Position numbers and translations under genes: made by a program
In this document: positions 1 through 8,300 of the stretch, piece after piece
Layout: each line of letters begins with the position of its first letter
Numbering within the stretch: position 1 is the first letter of the stretch
DNA from: JALONO01 sp038209965
GTDB lineage: Bacteria > Bacteroidota > Bacteroidia > Cytophagales > Thermoflexibacteraceae
Length of the DNA stretch: 16,919 bases
Assembly: GCA_038209965.1 (NCBI GenBank)
Contig: JBBQXF010000102.1
Location: forward strand, 1-16,919
Direction of reading: 5' to 3'
The notes under the pieces: model-generated
The model's database searches: none
Told to the model about the DNA's origin: nothing
Seen by the model: the letters and a program-made list of their open reading frames with translations, nothing else

Positions 1-531
1 CTTCGCTTCAATGGCGGGTCCAATTTTATTTCCCGGATAGGCACATTATACTTCGAGGAGGCCATCACCCTGCGTGGCATCCAAGTGGCCCGGGGCGTGA
101 TCATGACCTTCGCTGAGCTGCAGTTTATTTTGGCCGAGGCCCGCCAGCGCAACTTGATCAGTACTGGCGAGGCCCGTACCTATTACGAAAATGGAATTCG
201 GGCTTCCTTTGAGTTCTATGGCCTGCCCGTTATGCCCACCTACCTCACCCAAGAAAGTGTGGCCTTTAACCCAGCCAATGCCTTGGAGCAGATTGGGACG
301 CAAAAATGGATTTCGCTCTACTATCAGGGCATGGAGCCGTGGTTCGATTGGCGGCGCACCAACATCCCACGCTTGGTTCCAGGTCGCGACAACTTGAACC
401 AGAACCGGATCCCAGTACGCTTTATCTACCCTACCAGTGAGCAAGGGCTGAACGCCGACAACCGCAATGCTGCCGTGACCCGTCAAGGTCCCGATAACAT
501 CAATACCCGCGTGTGGTGGGACGTGCGATAG
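1..531 (+). CDS. SusD/RagB-family outer-membrane lipoprotein, C-terminal part
   Basis: Partial gene: the frame is open from base 1 and ends at TAG 529-531, leaving about 176 C-terminal residues of a protein that is usually near 500. The segment QKWISLYYQGMEPWFDWRRT (codons from about 301), followed by NRIPVRFIYPTSEQGLN, is the hallmark C-terminal block of SusD-like (SusD-like_2 type) nutrient-binding lipoproteins. The helical stretch with FAELQFILAEA and YYENGIRASFEFYG fits the TPR-like core. Family members sit on the outer membrane as the lid of a SusC/RagA TonB-dependent transporter and capture oligosaccharides or peptides. The partner susC-like gene would be expected upstream, outside the window. 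A GTG inside the frame at 85 is not a real start, since homologous sequence continues before it. The substrate cannot be told. Confidence 0.9.
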   Translation, partial: LRFNGGSNFISRIGTLYFEEAITLRGIQVARGVIMTFAELQFILAEARQRNLISTGEARTYYENGIRASFEFYGLPVMPTYLTQESVAFNPANALEQIGTQKWISLYYQGMEPWFDWRRTNIPRLVPGRDNLNQNRIPVRFIYPTSEQGLNADNRNAAVTRQGPDNINTRVWWDVR

Positions 532-556
532 TGGCCGATGCCACAAGGATTCCCTC

Positions 557-586
557 GCCACCCGCCAATTTTGGTTGGTGGGTGGC
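557..586 (+). other. stem-loop downstream of the SusD-like gene
   Basis: Arms 557-568 and 575-586 pair over 12 bp with one G-U wobble around the loop TTTTGG. There is no T-run after it (AAAGGAG follows), so it is more likely an mRNA 3'-end stabilising hairpin than an intrinsic terminator by itself. Confidence 0.4.
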
Positions 587-633
587 AAAGGAGAATGGTT
601 GGAATAAGTAGATTCTTGGTGAAAATTTACCCG

Positions 634-680
634 TTGGCCCTTGCATGGTTTACAGACCATGCTGGGGCCAACTGCTTTTT
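634..680 (+). terminator. intrinsic terminator of the SusC/SusD-like operon
   Basis: Nested perfect arms: TTGGCCC (634-640) with GGGCCAA (665-671), and GCATGGT (643-649) with ACCATGC (656-662), separated by a 2-nt internal loop on each side, with a 6-nt apical loop. A TTTTT run follows at 676-680. It lies about 100 bases after the SusD-like stop codon. Confidence 0.65.
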
Positions 681-731
681 GGCCCGTTTCGCCCAAGGTA
701 CCCAGCGAAAAATAATTTTAGGAATATTAAC

Positions 732-759
732 AAATCATTGATTTGATTTTCAATGATTT
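732..759. repeat. 9-bp inverted repeat in AT-rich spacer
   Basis: AAATCATTG (732-740) and CAATGATTT (751-759) are perfect inverse complements around a 10-nt AT-rich loop. It could be an operator or a weak terminator. Its role is unknown. Confidence 0.35.
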
Positions 760-1128
760 ACGCTTCCAGTCAGCCAAAAATCAATTGGGATCGAGTGTAA
801 TGGGGCTAAATAAAACCCTGATATAGAATTATTTAAGTAAAACACCACGATTGGCTGCTGAGCCCAAGCCTCGGCATTTGGTCAACTTCAAGTGAAAATT
901 TTCCCTTCCAATTGCCGCAAGCCCACGTAAGGTATGCCCTCCCGTGGCCCGGATTACTGAGCCCTTGGCTGTAGGCGATCTGCTTGTCAAAAACCGCTGC
1001 GTTTTTGGCAAAAGCACTAGCCAGCCCTCGTTTATCTCCCAAAGCGGTAGCATTTTGTTATCAATAAACAAATTATTACCTTGCTCGCTAAAGCTAAGTT
1101 GCTAAAATTTTAAAAATAAATAACTGAA

Positions 1129-2442
1129 ATGAAAAAAATATTATTTATATGGAAAACTATTGGCGCATTTGGAATAAAAAGCGACTATACTCCAAAACAA
1201 GCCGAAGAAATTGAGCTAATCAATCACGTAGCCTTGTTAACTTTCTGCATTACTTTGCCTTCAATCTTTATCATTTATCTCTACTTCGGCAATAGCTACC
1301 AATCGGTACTCGTTTTGGTTCTGGCACTTCAAAATTTAGTAGTTTTTTTACTTAACTGGCTAGCATTTCATTCATGGGCCAAAATATTACTTTTTTTTAT
1401 AACAATTTTAAATATATTTTTGGCGGCCTCTACATTCGGGCAAACCAGCAACCTTCATTTTATCTATGTGCTTATCATCTTTGCCACCATACTTACTTTT
1501 GACAAATCCGAGGCCAAGAGCGTTGTGTTCCTGTTTTCAATGATTTTGCTGGCTTTTTTGGTCTTGATTCTTACCGACTTTTCGCTGCTCTTAAGCCCTG
1601 ACGTGACCCCTGCCCAACAGCGTGCCATCAGTTGGGTTTCCATTTATTTTGGAATAGTGGGTAGTATAGCGATTTCCTATTTTTACATCGATAGATTTAC
1701 CAAACAAACCCACCTAGTAAAGAAGGCCAATGAGTTGCTGCAAACCAAATTTGATGAACTGCAAAAACTCAACACCGAGCTGGATCGTTTTGTTTACAGC
1801 ATCTCGCACGATCTCAAAGCCCCGATTGCCTCGGTCTTGGGCTTGGTTTACTTGGGCAATCGGGCCAAGGATCTGACCGAGGCCCACCAGTACTTTGATT
1901 TGCAGGACAAAAGCCTCCAGAAGTTGAACGGTTTTATTGCCGATATTATGGACTATTCGCGCAACAACCGCACCGAGCTGCAGTTGCAAGCCATTGATTT
2001 TGAGGGGGAAATTGCCAACGTGCTAGAAATGCAGGCCCACCACCGCCCCGAGCACCAATTGGACACGTCATTTGCAATTTCGCAGGCCACCCCCTTTGTC
2101 AACGACCGACACCGCTTGCTGGTGGTGCTCAATAATTTGATCAGCAATGCTTTCCGCTATTACAACCCCTATCAACTGCACTCTTGGGTAAAAGTAATGG
2201 TGGAAGTGGCTCCGGAAAAATCGACGATCATCATTTCTGATAACGGGATCGGGATTGGCCAAGAGCACCTGTCGCGGATATTTGACATGTTCTACCGGGC
2301 CACTGATCAGGCCACCGGCTCGGGTTTGGGGCTTTATATCGTCAAAGAGGTCATCAATAAATTGCGGGGAGAGATCCAAGTGGAATCAGTGGAGGGGCAA
2401 GGCACTACCTTCACCATTACGATTCCCAATTTGACAGATTGA
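1129..2442 (+). CDS. membrane sensor histidine kinase (orphan)
   Basis: 437 residues. Six hydrophobic segments fill roughly residues 34-187, then a short coiled-coil linker (about 193-218) leads to the kinase core. HisKA H-box SISHDLKAP has the phospho-accepting His at residue 227. In the HATPase domain the N-box is LNNLISNAFRY (N336, N340), G1 is DNGIGI (D371), the F-box is IFDMFYRA, and G2 is TGSGLGL (396-402). All catalytic elements are intact, so it should autophosphorylate. There is no receiver domain and no response regulator gene nearby, so its partner is elsewhere in the genome. The sensor part is only membrane helices with short loops, suggesting a membrane-related or small-molecule signal. 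The ATG at 1129 lies in an AT-rich context without a Shine-Dalgarno sequence, as is normal in Bacteroidota. The stop is 9 bases from the convergent gene's stop. Confidence 0.9.
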   Translation: MKKILFIWKTIGAFGIKSDYTPKQAEEIELINHVALLTFCITLPSIFIIYLYFGNSYQSVLVLVLALQNLVVFLLNWLAFHSWAKILLFFITILNIFLAASTFGQTSNLHFIYVLIIFATILTFDKSEAKSVVFLFSMILLAFLVLILTDFSLLLSPDVTPAQQRAISWVSIYFGIVGSIAISYFYIDRFTKQTHLVKKANELLQTKFDELQKLNTELDRFVYSISHDLKAPIASVLGLVYLGNRAKDLTEAHQYFDLQDKSLQKLNGFIADIMDYSRNNRTELQLQAIDFEGEIANVLEMQAHHRPEHQLDTSFAISQATPFVNDRHRLLVVLNNLISNAFRYYNPYQLHSWVKVMVEVAPEKSTIIISDNGIGIGQEHLSRIFDMFYRATDQATGSGLGLYIVKEVINKLRGEIQVESVEGQGTTFTITIPNLTD

Positions 2443-2451
2443 ACAACCATT

Positions 2452-2793
2452 TTATTGTTTCTTTGCTTTGCCCCGTTTGATTTCTTCCCGCCAATCGGGT
2501 ACTGAACGGGACGGATGAGGCTTAGCCCCGGTCGGGAGTGTTGGAAACTGAGGCAGGTTTGGGTGGCTGATGGGGTGCCGTTTGAGGATTGCCTCGCGCA
2601 GGGCTTCGGCATTGTGTTCGCGCACGGTGATCTCCATCGCTTGCATCAGGGTACTGCGCAAAGTCAAGGATTGTACTGCCCAGTGAAAAAGCAAGGTATC
2701 TGGTTGGGGTTGCGTTTGGCAAAAGCTGAAACCTGACCACCCCAATCCACAAAGCACGCTGAATATTGCCTGTCTGACGTATTTTTGCCCCAT
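2452..2793 (-). CDS. small secreted protein of unknown function
   Basis: 113 residues; I do not recognise a family. The N-terminus has a basic start and hydrophobic core (about residues 8-25, AIFSVLCGLGWSGFSFC), consistent with a type I signal peptide; there is no convincing lipobox. The mature part is about 85 residues, polar, with a proline-rich C-terminal half and a very basic tail (EEIKRGKAKKQ). It fills the whole gap between the kinase gene (convergent, 9 bases apart) and the MutS-like gene. Its ATG (2791-2793) overlaps the ATG of that gene on the other strand, both in the tetramer CATG. The signal peptide at exactly this start supports the gene being real. If it is not real, 2443-2791 would be a 350-base gap that must hold the promoter for the MutS-like gene. 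Confidence 0.55.
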   Translation of the reverse strand: MGQKYVRQAIFSVLCGLGWSGFSFCQTQPQPDTLLFHWAVQSLTLRSTLMQAMEITVREHNAEALREAILKRHPISHPNLPQFPTLPTGAKPHPSRSVPDWREEIKRGKAKKQ

Positions 2794-4594
2794 GACTGAA
2801 TTTTTTGAGAAACGCCTTCACGAATTTGCCCAAAAAACCCGGGAACTCCAAGGCCAAGAGCGGCAAATCGGCACTATTCGGATCGTTTTTTTTCTTGCCG
2901 CCTTAATTTTGGCCGTTTGGTGGGCCAATGCCCGCCAAGCCGACTTGCTGGGCTTGACTGTCTTGGTGGCCGTGCCCATTTTCTTGTATTTGGTACAGTG
3001 GCACAGCCGGATCAGTGGCCAGCGCCGGCATCACCAACACCTCGTCCAGATCAACCAAGCCGAGATCAAGCGTTTGGCCAACCAATGGAAGGATCTGCCC
3101 GCCAATGGCGCCGTTTATGCCGATCCTGCGCACCCCTATACCGGCGATTTAGACATTTTTGGCCCAGCTTCCCTTTTCCAATACCTCAACCGGACCGTCA
3201 CCTTGGTGGGGGCAGATCGGCTGGCGGCTTGGCTCAAGCACTGCGCTACCCCGGCCGAAATCCGTGAGCGGCAAACCGCCGGGCACGAACTGGCGGCCAA
3301 AGTGGACTGGCGACAGCATTTCGCCGCTGATGGCCTTGATTTTCAAACCAGCCAAGGCGAGTTGGCCAAGCTGTGGCAATGGCTGGACAGCCCCTTGCGC
3401 TTTCATGCGGCTGGGCAAGGCTGGCTCCGGACAGCGGCCCAAGTGCTGGGCTGGCTCACCCCGGCTTCCATGATCGCCTATTTGGTCGTGCAACAATTTG
3501 GCATTGTGCCGCTGATCCTTGTCCTACTCAATTTGGTGGTTATCCGCCTCACTTTCAAATCAGTAGAGGAATTGTTGCGGCAAACTTCCGAGCATTTGCC
3601 CGCCATAAAAGCCGTGGCCGGGTTGGTGAAACAGATCGAGGCCGAAACTTTTCAGTCCGCACCTTTGCAGCACCTGAAGGCCACTGTTGCCAGCCAAACC
3701 GATAAATCGACTGCTTCCCAGGCGATTCGGCAAATGGGCAATATGATCGAGCACATTGAACGACGAGAGAACGCTTATTTCTACATTCTGTTCATTATGC
3801 ATACGTTGTGGGATCTGCGTTGGGCCATCCGGTTGGAGCAGTGGAAAATGCAGCACCGCAATGATGTGCGCCGTTGGTTCGAGGCCGTGGGCCAGATGGA
3901 TGCCCTCAACAGTTTGGCTGGCTTGGCCTTTGCCCAGCCCACGTTCACTTTGCCCGAAATTACCGAAACGCCCTTCACCTTGCGGGCCACGGCACTGGGC
4001 CACCCGCTCATCGCCCCGGCCAAGCGGGTGGTCAATGATTACGAAATCAGTGGGGCGAGTGTCTGTTATTTGATCACCGGCTCCAATATGTCGGGCAAGA
4101 GCACCTTCCTCCGCACCGTTGGCCTCAATGCCGTGCTGGCCTACGCGGGGGCTGCCGTGTGTGCCAAAAGCCTAACCATCAGCCCTATGCAGGTATTTAC
4201 CAGCATGAGGACCCAAGATTCGCTGAGTGAAAGCGTGTCGTCATTTTATGCTGAACTGCGCCGGATCCGGGCCATGCTCGACCAAGCCGAAGCGAAGCAC
4301 GATACTTTTTACTTGCTGGATGAAATTTTGAAAGGCACCAATTCGCATGACCGCCACACGGGTGCAAAAGCATTGGTGCGGCAATTGCAGCGGTTGGGCG
4401 TTTCAGGGATGGTTTCTACCCACGATCTGGAACTGGCTTCTTTGGCCGAGGAATCCCCGGATCTGATCCGAAATTACCATTTTAGCAGTGAAGTGGTGGA
4501 TGACCAACTGCACTTCTCCTACCAACTGCGCACCGGCGCTTGCCAGAGCTTCAATGCCAGTTTGCTCATGCGGCAGTTGGGGATCGGGGTTTAA
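2792..4594 (+). CDS. membrane-anchored MutS-like (domain V) ATPase
   Basis: 600 residues. Two hydrophobic segments near residues 28-45 and 51-67, and a further hydrophobic pair at about 215-253, are followed by MutS core-like helices and the MutS ATPase domain. Walker A is GSNMSGKST (430-438); a signature-like region follows (TQDSLSESVSSFYAELRRI); Walker B is FYLLDE (D510, E511), then GTNSHDR; the switch His is STHD (H544). The mismatch-recognising domain I of canonical MutS (with its Phe-X-Glu motif) and the connector domain are absent. It belongs to the MutS-related family with membrane segments that is common in Bacteroidota, whose role is not established; classical mismatch repair is unlikely. 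Length fits that family. The start overlaps the start of the divergent small gene, so its promoter must lie inside that gene. Confidence 0.88.
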   Translation: MTEFFEKRLHEFAQKTRELQGQERQIGTIRIVFFLAALILAVWWANARQADLLGLTVLVAVPIFLYLVQWHSRISGQRRHHQHLVQINQAEIKRLANQWKDLPANGAVYADPAHPYTGDLDIFGPASLFQYLNRTVTLVGADRLAAWLKHCATPAEIRERQTAGHELAAKVDWRQHFAADGLDFQTSQGELAKLWQWLDSPLRFHAAGQGWLRTAAQVLGWLTPASMIAYLVVQQFGIVPLILVLLNLVVIRLTFKSVEELLRQTSEHLPAIKAVAGLVKQIEAETFQSAPLQHLKATVASQTDKSTASQAIRQMGNMIEHIERRENAYFYILFIMHTLWDLRWAIRLEQWKMQHRNDVRRWFEAVGQMDALNSLAGLAFAQPTFTLPEITETPFTLRATALGHPLIAPAKRVVNDYEISGASVCYLITGSNMSGKSTFLRTVGLNAVLAYAGAAVCAKSLTISPMQVFTSMRTQDSLSESVSSFYAELRRIRAMLDQAEAKHDTFYLLDEILKGTNSHDRHTGAKALVRQLQRLGVSGMVSTHDLELASLAEESPDLIRNYHFSSEVVDDQLHFSYQLRTGACQSFNASLLMRQLGIGV

Positions 4595-4605
4595 GGGCCA
4601 TCCCA

Positions 4606-4626
4606 GTGCCTTTTTGGGCACGTTTT
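4606..4626 (+). terminator. intrinsic terminator after the MutS-like gene
   Basis: GTGCC (4606-4610) pairs with GGCAC (4617-4621) around a 6-nt loop, followed by GTTTT and, 3 bases later, another TTTT. It begins 12 bases after the stop codon. The stem is short. Confidence 0.5.
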
Positions 4627-4658
4627 CAATTTTACCAGTTTTTTAACCCGACAATTGG

Positions 4659-4678
4659 TATATTTGTTCGTTGACAAA
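4659..4678 (+). promoter_or_regulatory. Bacteroidota -7 box with overlapping inverted repeat, upstream of the Rrf2 gene
   Basis: TATATTTG (4659-4666) matches the Bacteroidota -7 consensus TAnnTTTG fully and lies 28 bases before the Rrf2 start codon; the -33 TTTG element is poor. The inverted repeat TTTGT-N6-ACAAA (4663-4678) overlaps the box, which is a good place for an autorepressor operator. Binding by the Rrf2 protein is inference. Confidence 0.5.
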
Positions 4679-4694
4679 ACCACGCTAGCCGCCC

Positions 4695-5162
4695 ATGTTA
4701 TCCAAGAAAACAAAATACGCCATCAAGGCATTGATCAAGCTTGCCAAAGAAATGGGCAATGGGCCAGTGCTGATCGGTGATATTGCTGCAGCCGAACGAA
4801 TTCCCCGCAAGTTTTTGGAAGCAATCCTGTTGGAAATGAAAAATATCGGTTTTTTGGCCAGCCGCAAAGGGAAGGGTGGGGGCTATTACTTGGCCAAACC
4901 ACCCGCTGAGATAGATCTGGCTGCGGTCATTCGCCTGATGAACGGGCCCATTTCTCTGGTGACCTGTACCAGCCTCAAGTATTACGAACGCTGTGAAGAA
5001 TGTGTGGACGAGGCCAGTTGTAGTCTGCGCGATGCCATGCTGCAAGTGCGCGATGCCACCCTGCAAGTACTCCAAAGCACCACGTTGGAAAAACTGGTGG
5101 CCAAAGAGCAAGAACTTTTGCTATCCACCAATAAGTTGCCCGAACTTGAGGAGACCCATTGA
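4695..5162 (+). CDS. Rrf2-family transcriptional regulator with a cysteine cluster
   Basis: 155 residues, the usual Rrf2 length. The N-terminal winged helix-turn-helix runs from KTKYAIKALIKLA through the recognition region IPRKFLEAILLEMKNIGFL to the wing RKGKGGGYYLAKPP (about 57-70). Residues 82-111 hold Cys91, Cys100, Cys103 and Cys109. This arrangement corresponds to the Fe-S (or redox) sensing loop of IscR-type family members, although four cysteines with a CxxC pair is not the exact IscR spacing. It therefore probably senses iron-sulfur status, redox state or a related signal and controls transcription. It has its own promoter and a likely 3' terminator, so it appears to be a single-gene unit and probably regulates itself. 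Its target genes cannot be identified here. Confidence 0.9.
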   Translation: MLSKKTKYAIKALIKLAKEMGNGPVLIGDIAAAERIPRKFLEAILLEMKNIGFLASRKGKGGGYYLAKPPAEIDLAAVIRLMNGPISLVTCTSLKYYERCEECVDEASCSLRDAMLQVRDATLQVLQSTTLEKLVAKEQELLLSTNKLPELEETH

Positions 5163-5169
5163 AAACAAG

Positions 5170-5239
5170 GTAAACCCGAACGTTGAAATGATAAATGGCT
5201 GGGTTTACGGTTTCATAATGCCCCTGAAAATGGGGTTTT
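5170..5239 (+). terminator. terminator region after the Rrf2 gene
   Basis: GTAAACCC (5170-5177) and GGGTTTAC (5201-5208) form an 8-bp stem with a long loop starting 8 bases after the stop. It is followed by a short hairpin, CCCC (5221-5224) with GGGG (5232-5235), and a TTTT run at 5236-5239. The second hairpin looks like the intrinsic terminator. Confidence 0.45.
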
Positions 5240-5360
5240 GTTAGTTAACAAATGAGCCATTTGAGCAAAAGGCAGTTGTTGGATCACAGGTGCTTTTTTT
5301 ATTGGCCAGTGGCCCGGAGACTTACTAAACCTGATTACCTTTACCTGAAACACTCCACCG

Positions 5361-8300
5361 ATGCGAGGTTTCTTCCTGTTACTTTGCGGCTTGGGGCTGG
5401 TCCAAACGCTGATTGCCCAGCCCGTTTTCATTACTGATGATTTTGCCGATGGGAATTTTACTGCCACATTGGCTTGGTCAGGCAATAGTACTGTTCTGCC
5501 TAATGGTGGTTTTATTGTCAATGCTGCCCATGAGTTGCAAACTAGCCCCGGCACTGGAGGCACTGGAGTGCGATGGGCCTACCTATCGACCGGTTTCAAC
5601 CTCAACCTGAATGCACAAGCGGTTGAATGGAATTTTGACGTACGATTGGGTTTTACAACCCCAGCTCCGCCAGATGAGACTAACCATGCGCGAATTTTTC
5701 TGACCAGTAACAACGCCGATGTCAACGGATTGGTCAATGGGTATTTTATCCGGGTGCAGGATCGGGTAAGCCTCTGGCGGCAAACTGGGAGCGAAATTCA
5801 AGAAGTACCATTGGTTGGCGGCATTAACACTCCTTTGAACAGCCCCGTCAATGTCAAAATACGGGTCATTCGGTTGGTAACCGGGCGGTGGTATTTGCTT
5901 GTCAGCTCACTTCCCCAAGGTGCGGTTTTTCAGGGATCGGGCACCGATGCGACATTTGCCCAAGCCACCCATTTCGGGGTACATTATCGCTATTCGGCGG
6001 GTGCTAGGAGTAACCAGTTTTTCTTTGACAATGTATCAGTACAAACCTATCAACGCCAACCGCCTAGGCTCAATCGACTGACTGGGGCCAATTCACAGAC
6101 CCTGTTGCTCGGTTTTTCGGAGGTTCTTGATACTTTGACCAATCGCCTCGATTACAATTTATTGGCAGGCGAAAATCCAATCAAGGCAGCATTAAATCCC
6201 AATGATTCATCGGTGTTGATCCAGTTCGACCGACGTTTCGTTTTAGGTCGCACGTACCCGCTTAACGTCCAGCGAGTCAAGGATTTTATGGGCAACGTAA
6301 TGGTAAGTCTTGATGCCAGCTTTATTTTCCGGGATCAAGTTGCGCCTTGGATCGATCAAATCGAGTTGCAAAATGCCAATACCATTGACATTCGGTGGAG
6401 CGAAAATGTATTGCCGGAAAGTGTCGGCATAAACGCAACCGCTTATACTCTGAGTGGGGCGACGGGCCTGCCCACCGTGGCGGGGGCGGTGCGTGACGTG
6501 CGCGATTCCACCCGGGTACGCTTGCTGTTCACTGGGCCACTGCCTGATAACCAAATACTTACTCTGACCGTTGCCAATCGGGGCATCACTGGTACACGTG
6601 ATTTTTCCAATAACCTCGTCCGGTTGGCCCGGTTCAGCTTCCAGCGTGACACCCGTCGCCCAACCATTCTAGCGGCCAGTATCGTACCACCGAATCAGGT
6701 TAGCTTGCTCTTCTCCGAGGCATTGGATCCAGTGACCAGTCAATTGATCAATAATTTTCAATTAACCGGCGATAATTTGGTTGGTGTTTTGCCCCAAAAA
6801 GCCGAGTTGGTAGCTGCTAATCGGGTTTTGCTTACCTTCACCCAAAATTTTAAGCAGAATGTGCCCTACACCCTGCGCGTGACCCAAGTGCAAGACTTGA
6901 GCCGTAACATCATGACTACCAGAACGTTGGGATTGATTTATGATGAAGATCCGCCCCGCTTGGTCAATGTTCGGGTTTGGAACTGGCCCCGGCCAAAGCG
7001 GCAAATTGAGTTACTGTTTTCGGAACCGATGCGCATTGACACGACCACGCTCCGTCGGAACGCTTATTTGGTAACTCAACTTGGCGATACACTGCGGCCC
7101 AACCGAGCCCGGATTTGTGCCACCGATAACAAAATTTTTTACCTAGATTTCCCTTCGGCCTTACCAGAGGCGGAGGTTACGCTGCACCTCCAAAACTTGC
7201 GCGATGCGGCGGGCAACCTGATGCCGGTTACGCAACGGGCGATTTCGCTCATCTCCCCCCAAATTTTGGCGGTGCAGGTGCGCAACCCGAATTTGGTCTG
7301 GGTCGTTTGCTCCAAGAAAATCAGCCCGTTGAGTCGCCTAACTCCCAATGATTTTTTGATCAGTGGGATTGGTTCGCCGGATTCAGTTTATTTTGCGACC
7401 AACAACGGTGTTGATTCAGTTACTTTGGCCCTGAGTTACAAAAATAGTTTGCAAAATGAGGCAAATTATCTGCTAACCGTACGCCAACTCCGGGATCAGC
7501 TGGGTAATTTGGCAAATAATATCCAGTTTCCATTCGCTTACCGCACCCGAGTGTCTGCCGTCTTTGCTGAAGGGAACAATTTGGTTGATGTGGTGTTCAC
7601 TGATAGCATTGCGCTTAGCCAAATTCAGGGCACTTTTCAATTGAATGGAGTGCCCCCGGTCGCCGTGGTATTGGTGACCGATGAACCAGCGGTGCGAAAT
7701 CGCAAATTTCGGTTGCTTTTTGCGACAAATTTCCCAATTGGTCAGCCACAAAAACTGCAACTTGGGGGCTACGATTTGGCCTGTGAGGACTATTTACCGC
7801 AATCGTTCCATGAATTTTCTTTTGACAATATGCCGCCCAAAGTGCTGGCTGTCAAAGTATTGTCCAATACGCGCATTGTTGTCGTTTTTAACAAAGCATT
7901 GTTCCGGGTAACCGCCGAAGCCTTGAATACGTACCTGATTTCCGGGATTGGCCAACCGATCGAGGCCGAGTTGGCCGATAACCAGCGCGAAGTAAGTTTG
8001 CGTTTGCCCCAGCGGTTGGGTAATGGCCTCTATGCGTTGACAGTCAGAAACTTGCGCGATGCCAGCCAACGCAACACCCTCCTCTCGCAAATATTTGATT
8101 TTGCTCGGCCGGCTCAACCCAAACCTGGCGAACTGCGGGTCAACGAAATTTTGGCGGATCCTTCGCCAAGGGTCAAATTGCCCGAAGCTGAATTTATTGA
8201 GATCGTAAATGCCAGTACCAATTCTTTTAACCTACTTGGCCTTCGGTTTGCCGATGAGACTAGCCAAAGTTTACTGGGCGAATACACGCTAGGCGCTGGT

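Larger units (their letters stand above)
532..1128. other. gene-free spacer with a structured GC-richer island (about 840-1060)
   Basis: About 600 bases with no protein gene I can support. After the hairpins at 557-586 and 634-680 and the inverted repeat at 732-759, the stretch 840-1060 is clearly richer in G and C than the AT-rich sequence on both sides. It holds a hairpin with arms 986-994 and 1001-1009 (one wobble; loop CGCTGC), which can extend outward to 982-1015, and a direct repeat CTGAGCCC at 858-865 and 957-964. Two overlapping minus-strand frames of 80 and 69 codons cover it, but neither resembles a known protein. The island may be a non-coding RNA, a dispersed intergenic repeat or a gene remnant. 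1061-1128 is AT-rich and presumably carries the promoter of the kinase gene, but no clear TAnnTTTG box is visible. Confidence 0.4.

Noticed and set aside
46..696. 216-codon minus-strand frame opposite the SusD-like gene
   Set aside because: It is antisense to a clearly recognised SusD-like coding frame, runs through the terminator hairpins and resembles no protein family.
829..1071. Two overlapping minus-strand frames (80 and 69 codons) in the spacer
   Set aside because: They use different frames of the same DNA, have no recognisable domain or signal peptide, and one ends in unremarkable low-information sequence; kept as a non-coding finding instead.
2792..4594. Canonical mismatch-repair MutS
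   Set aside because: It lacks the mismatch-recognition and connector domains and has membrane segments; only the ATPase domain and core-like helices are shared.
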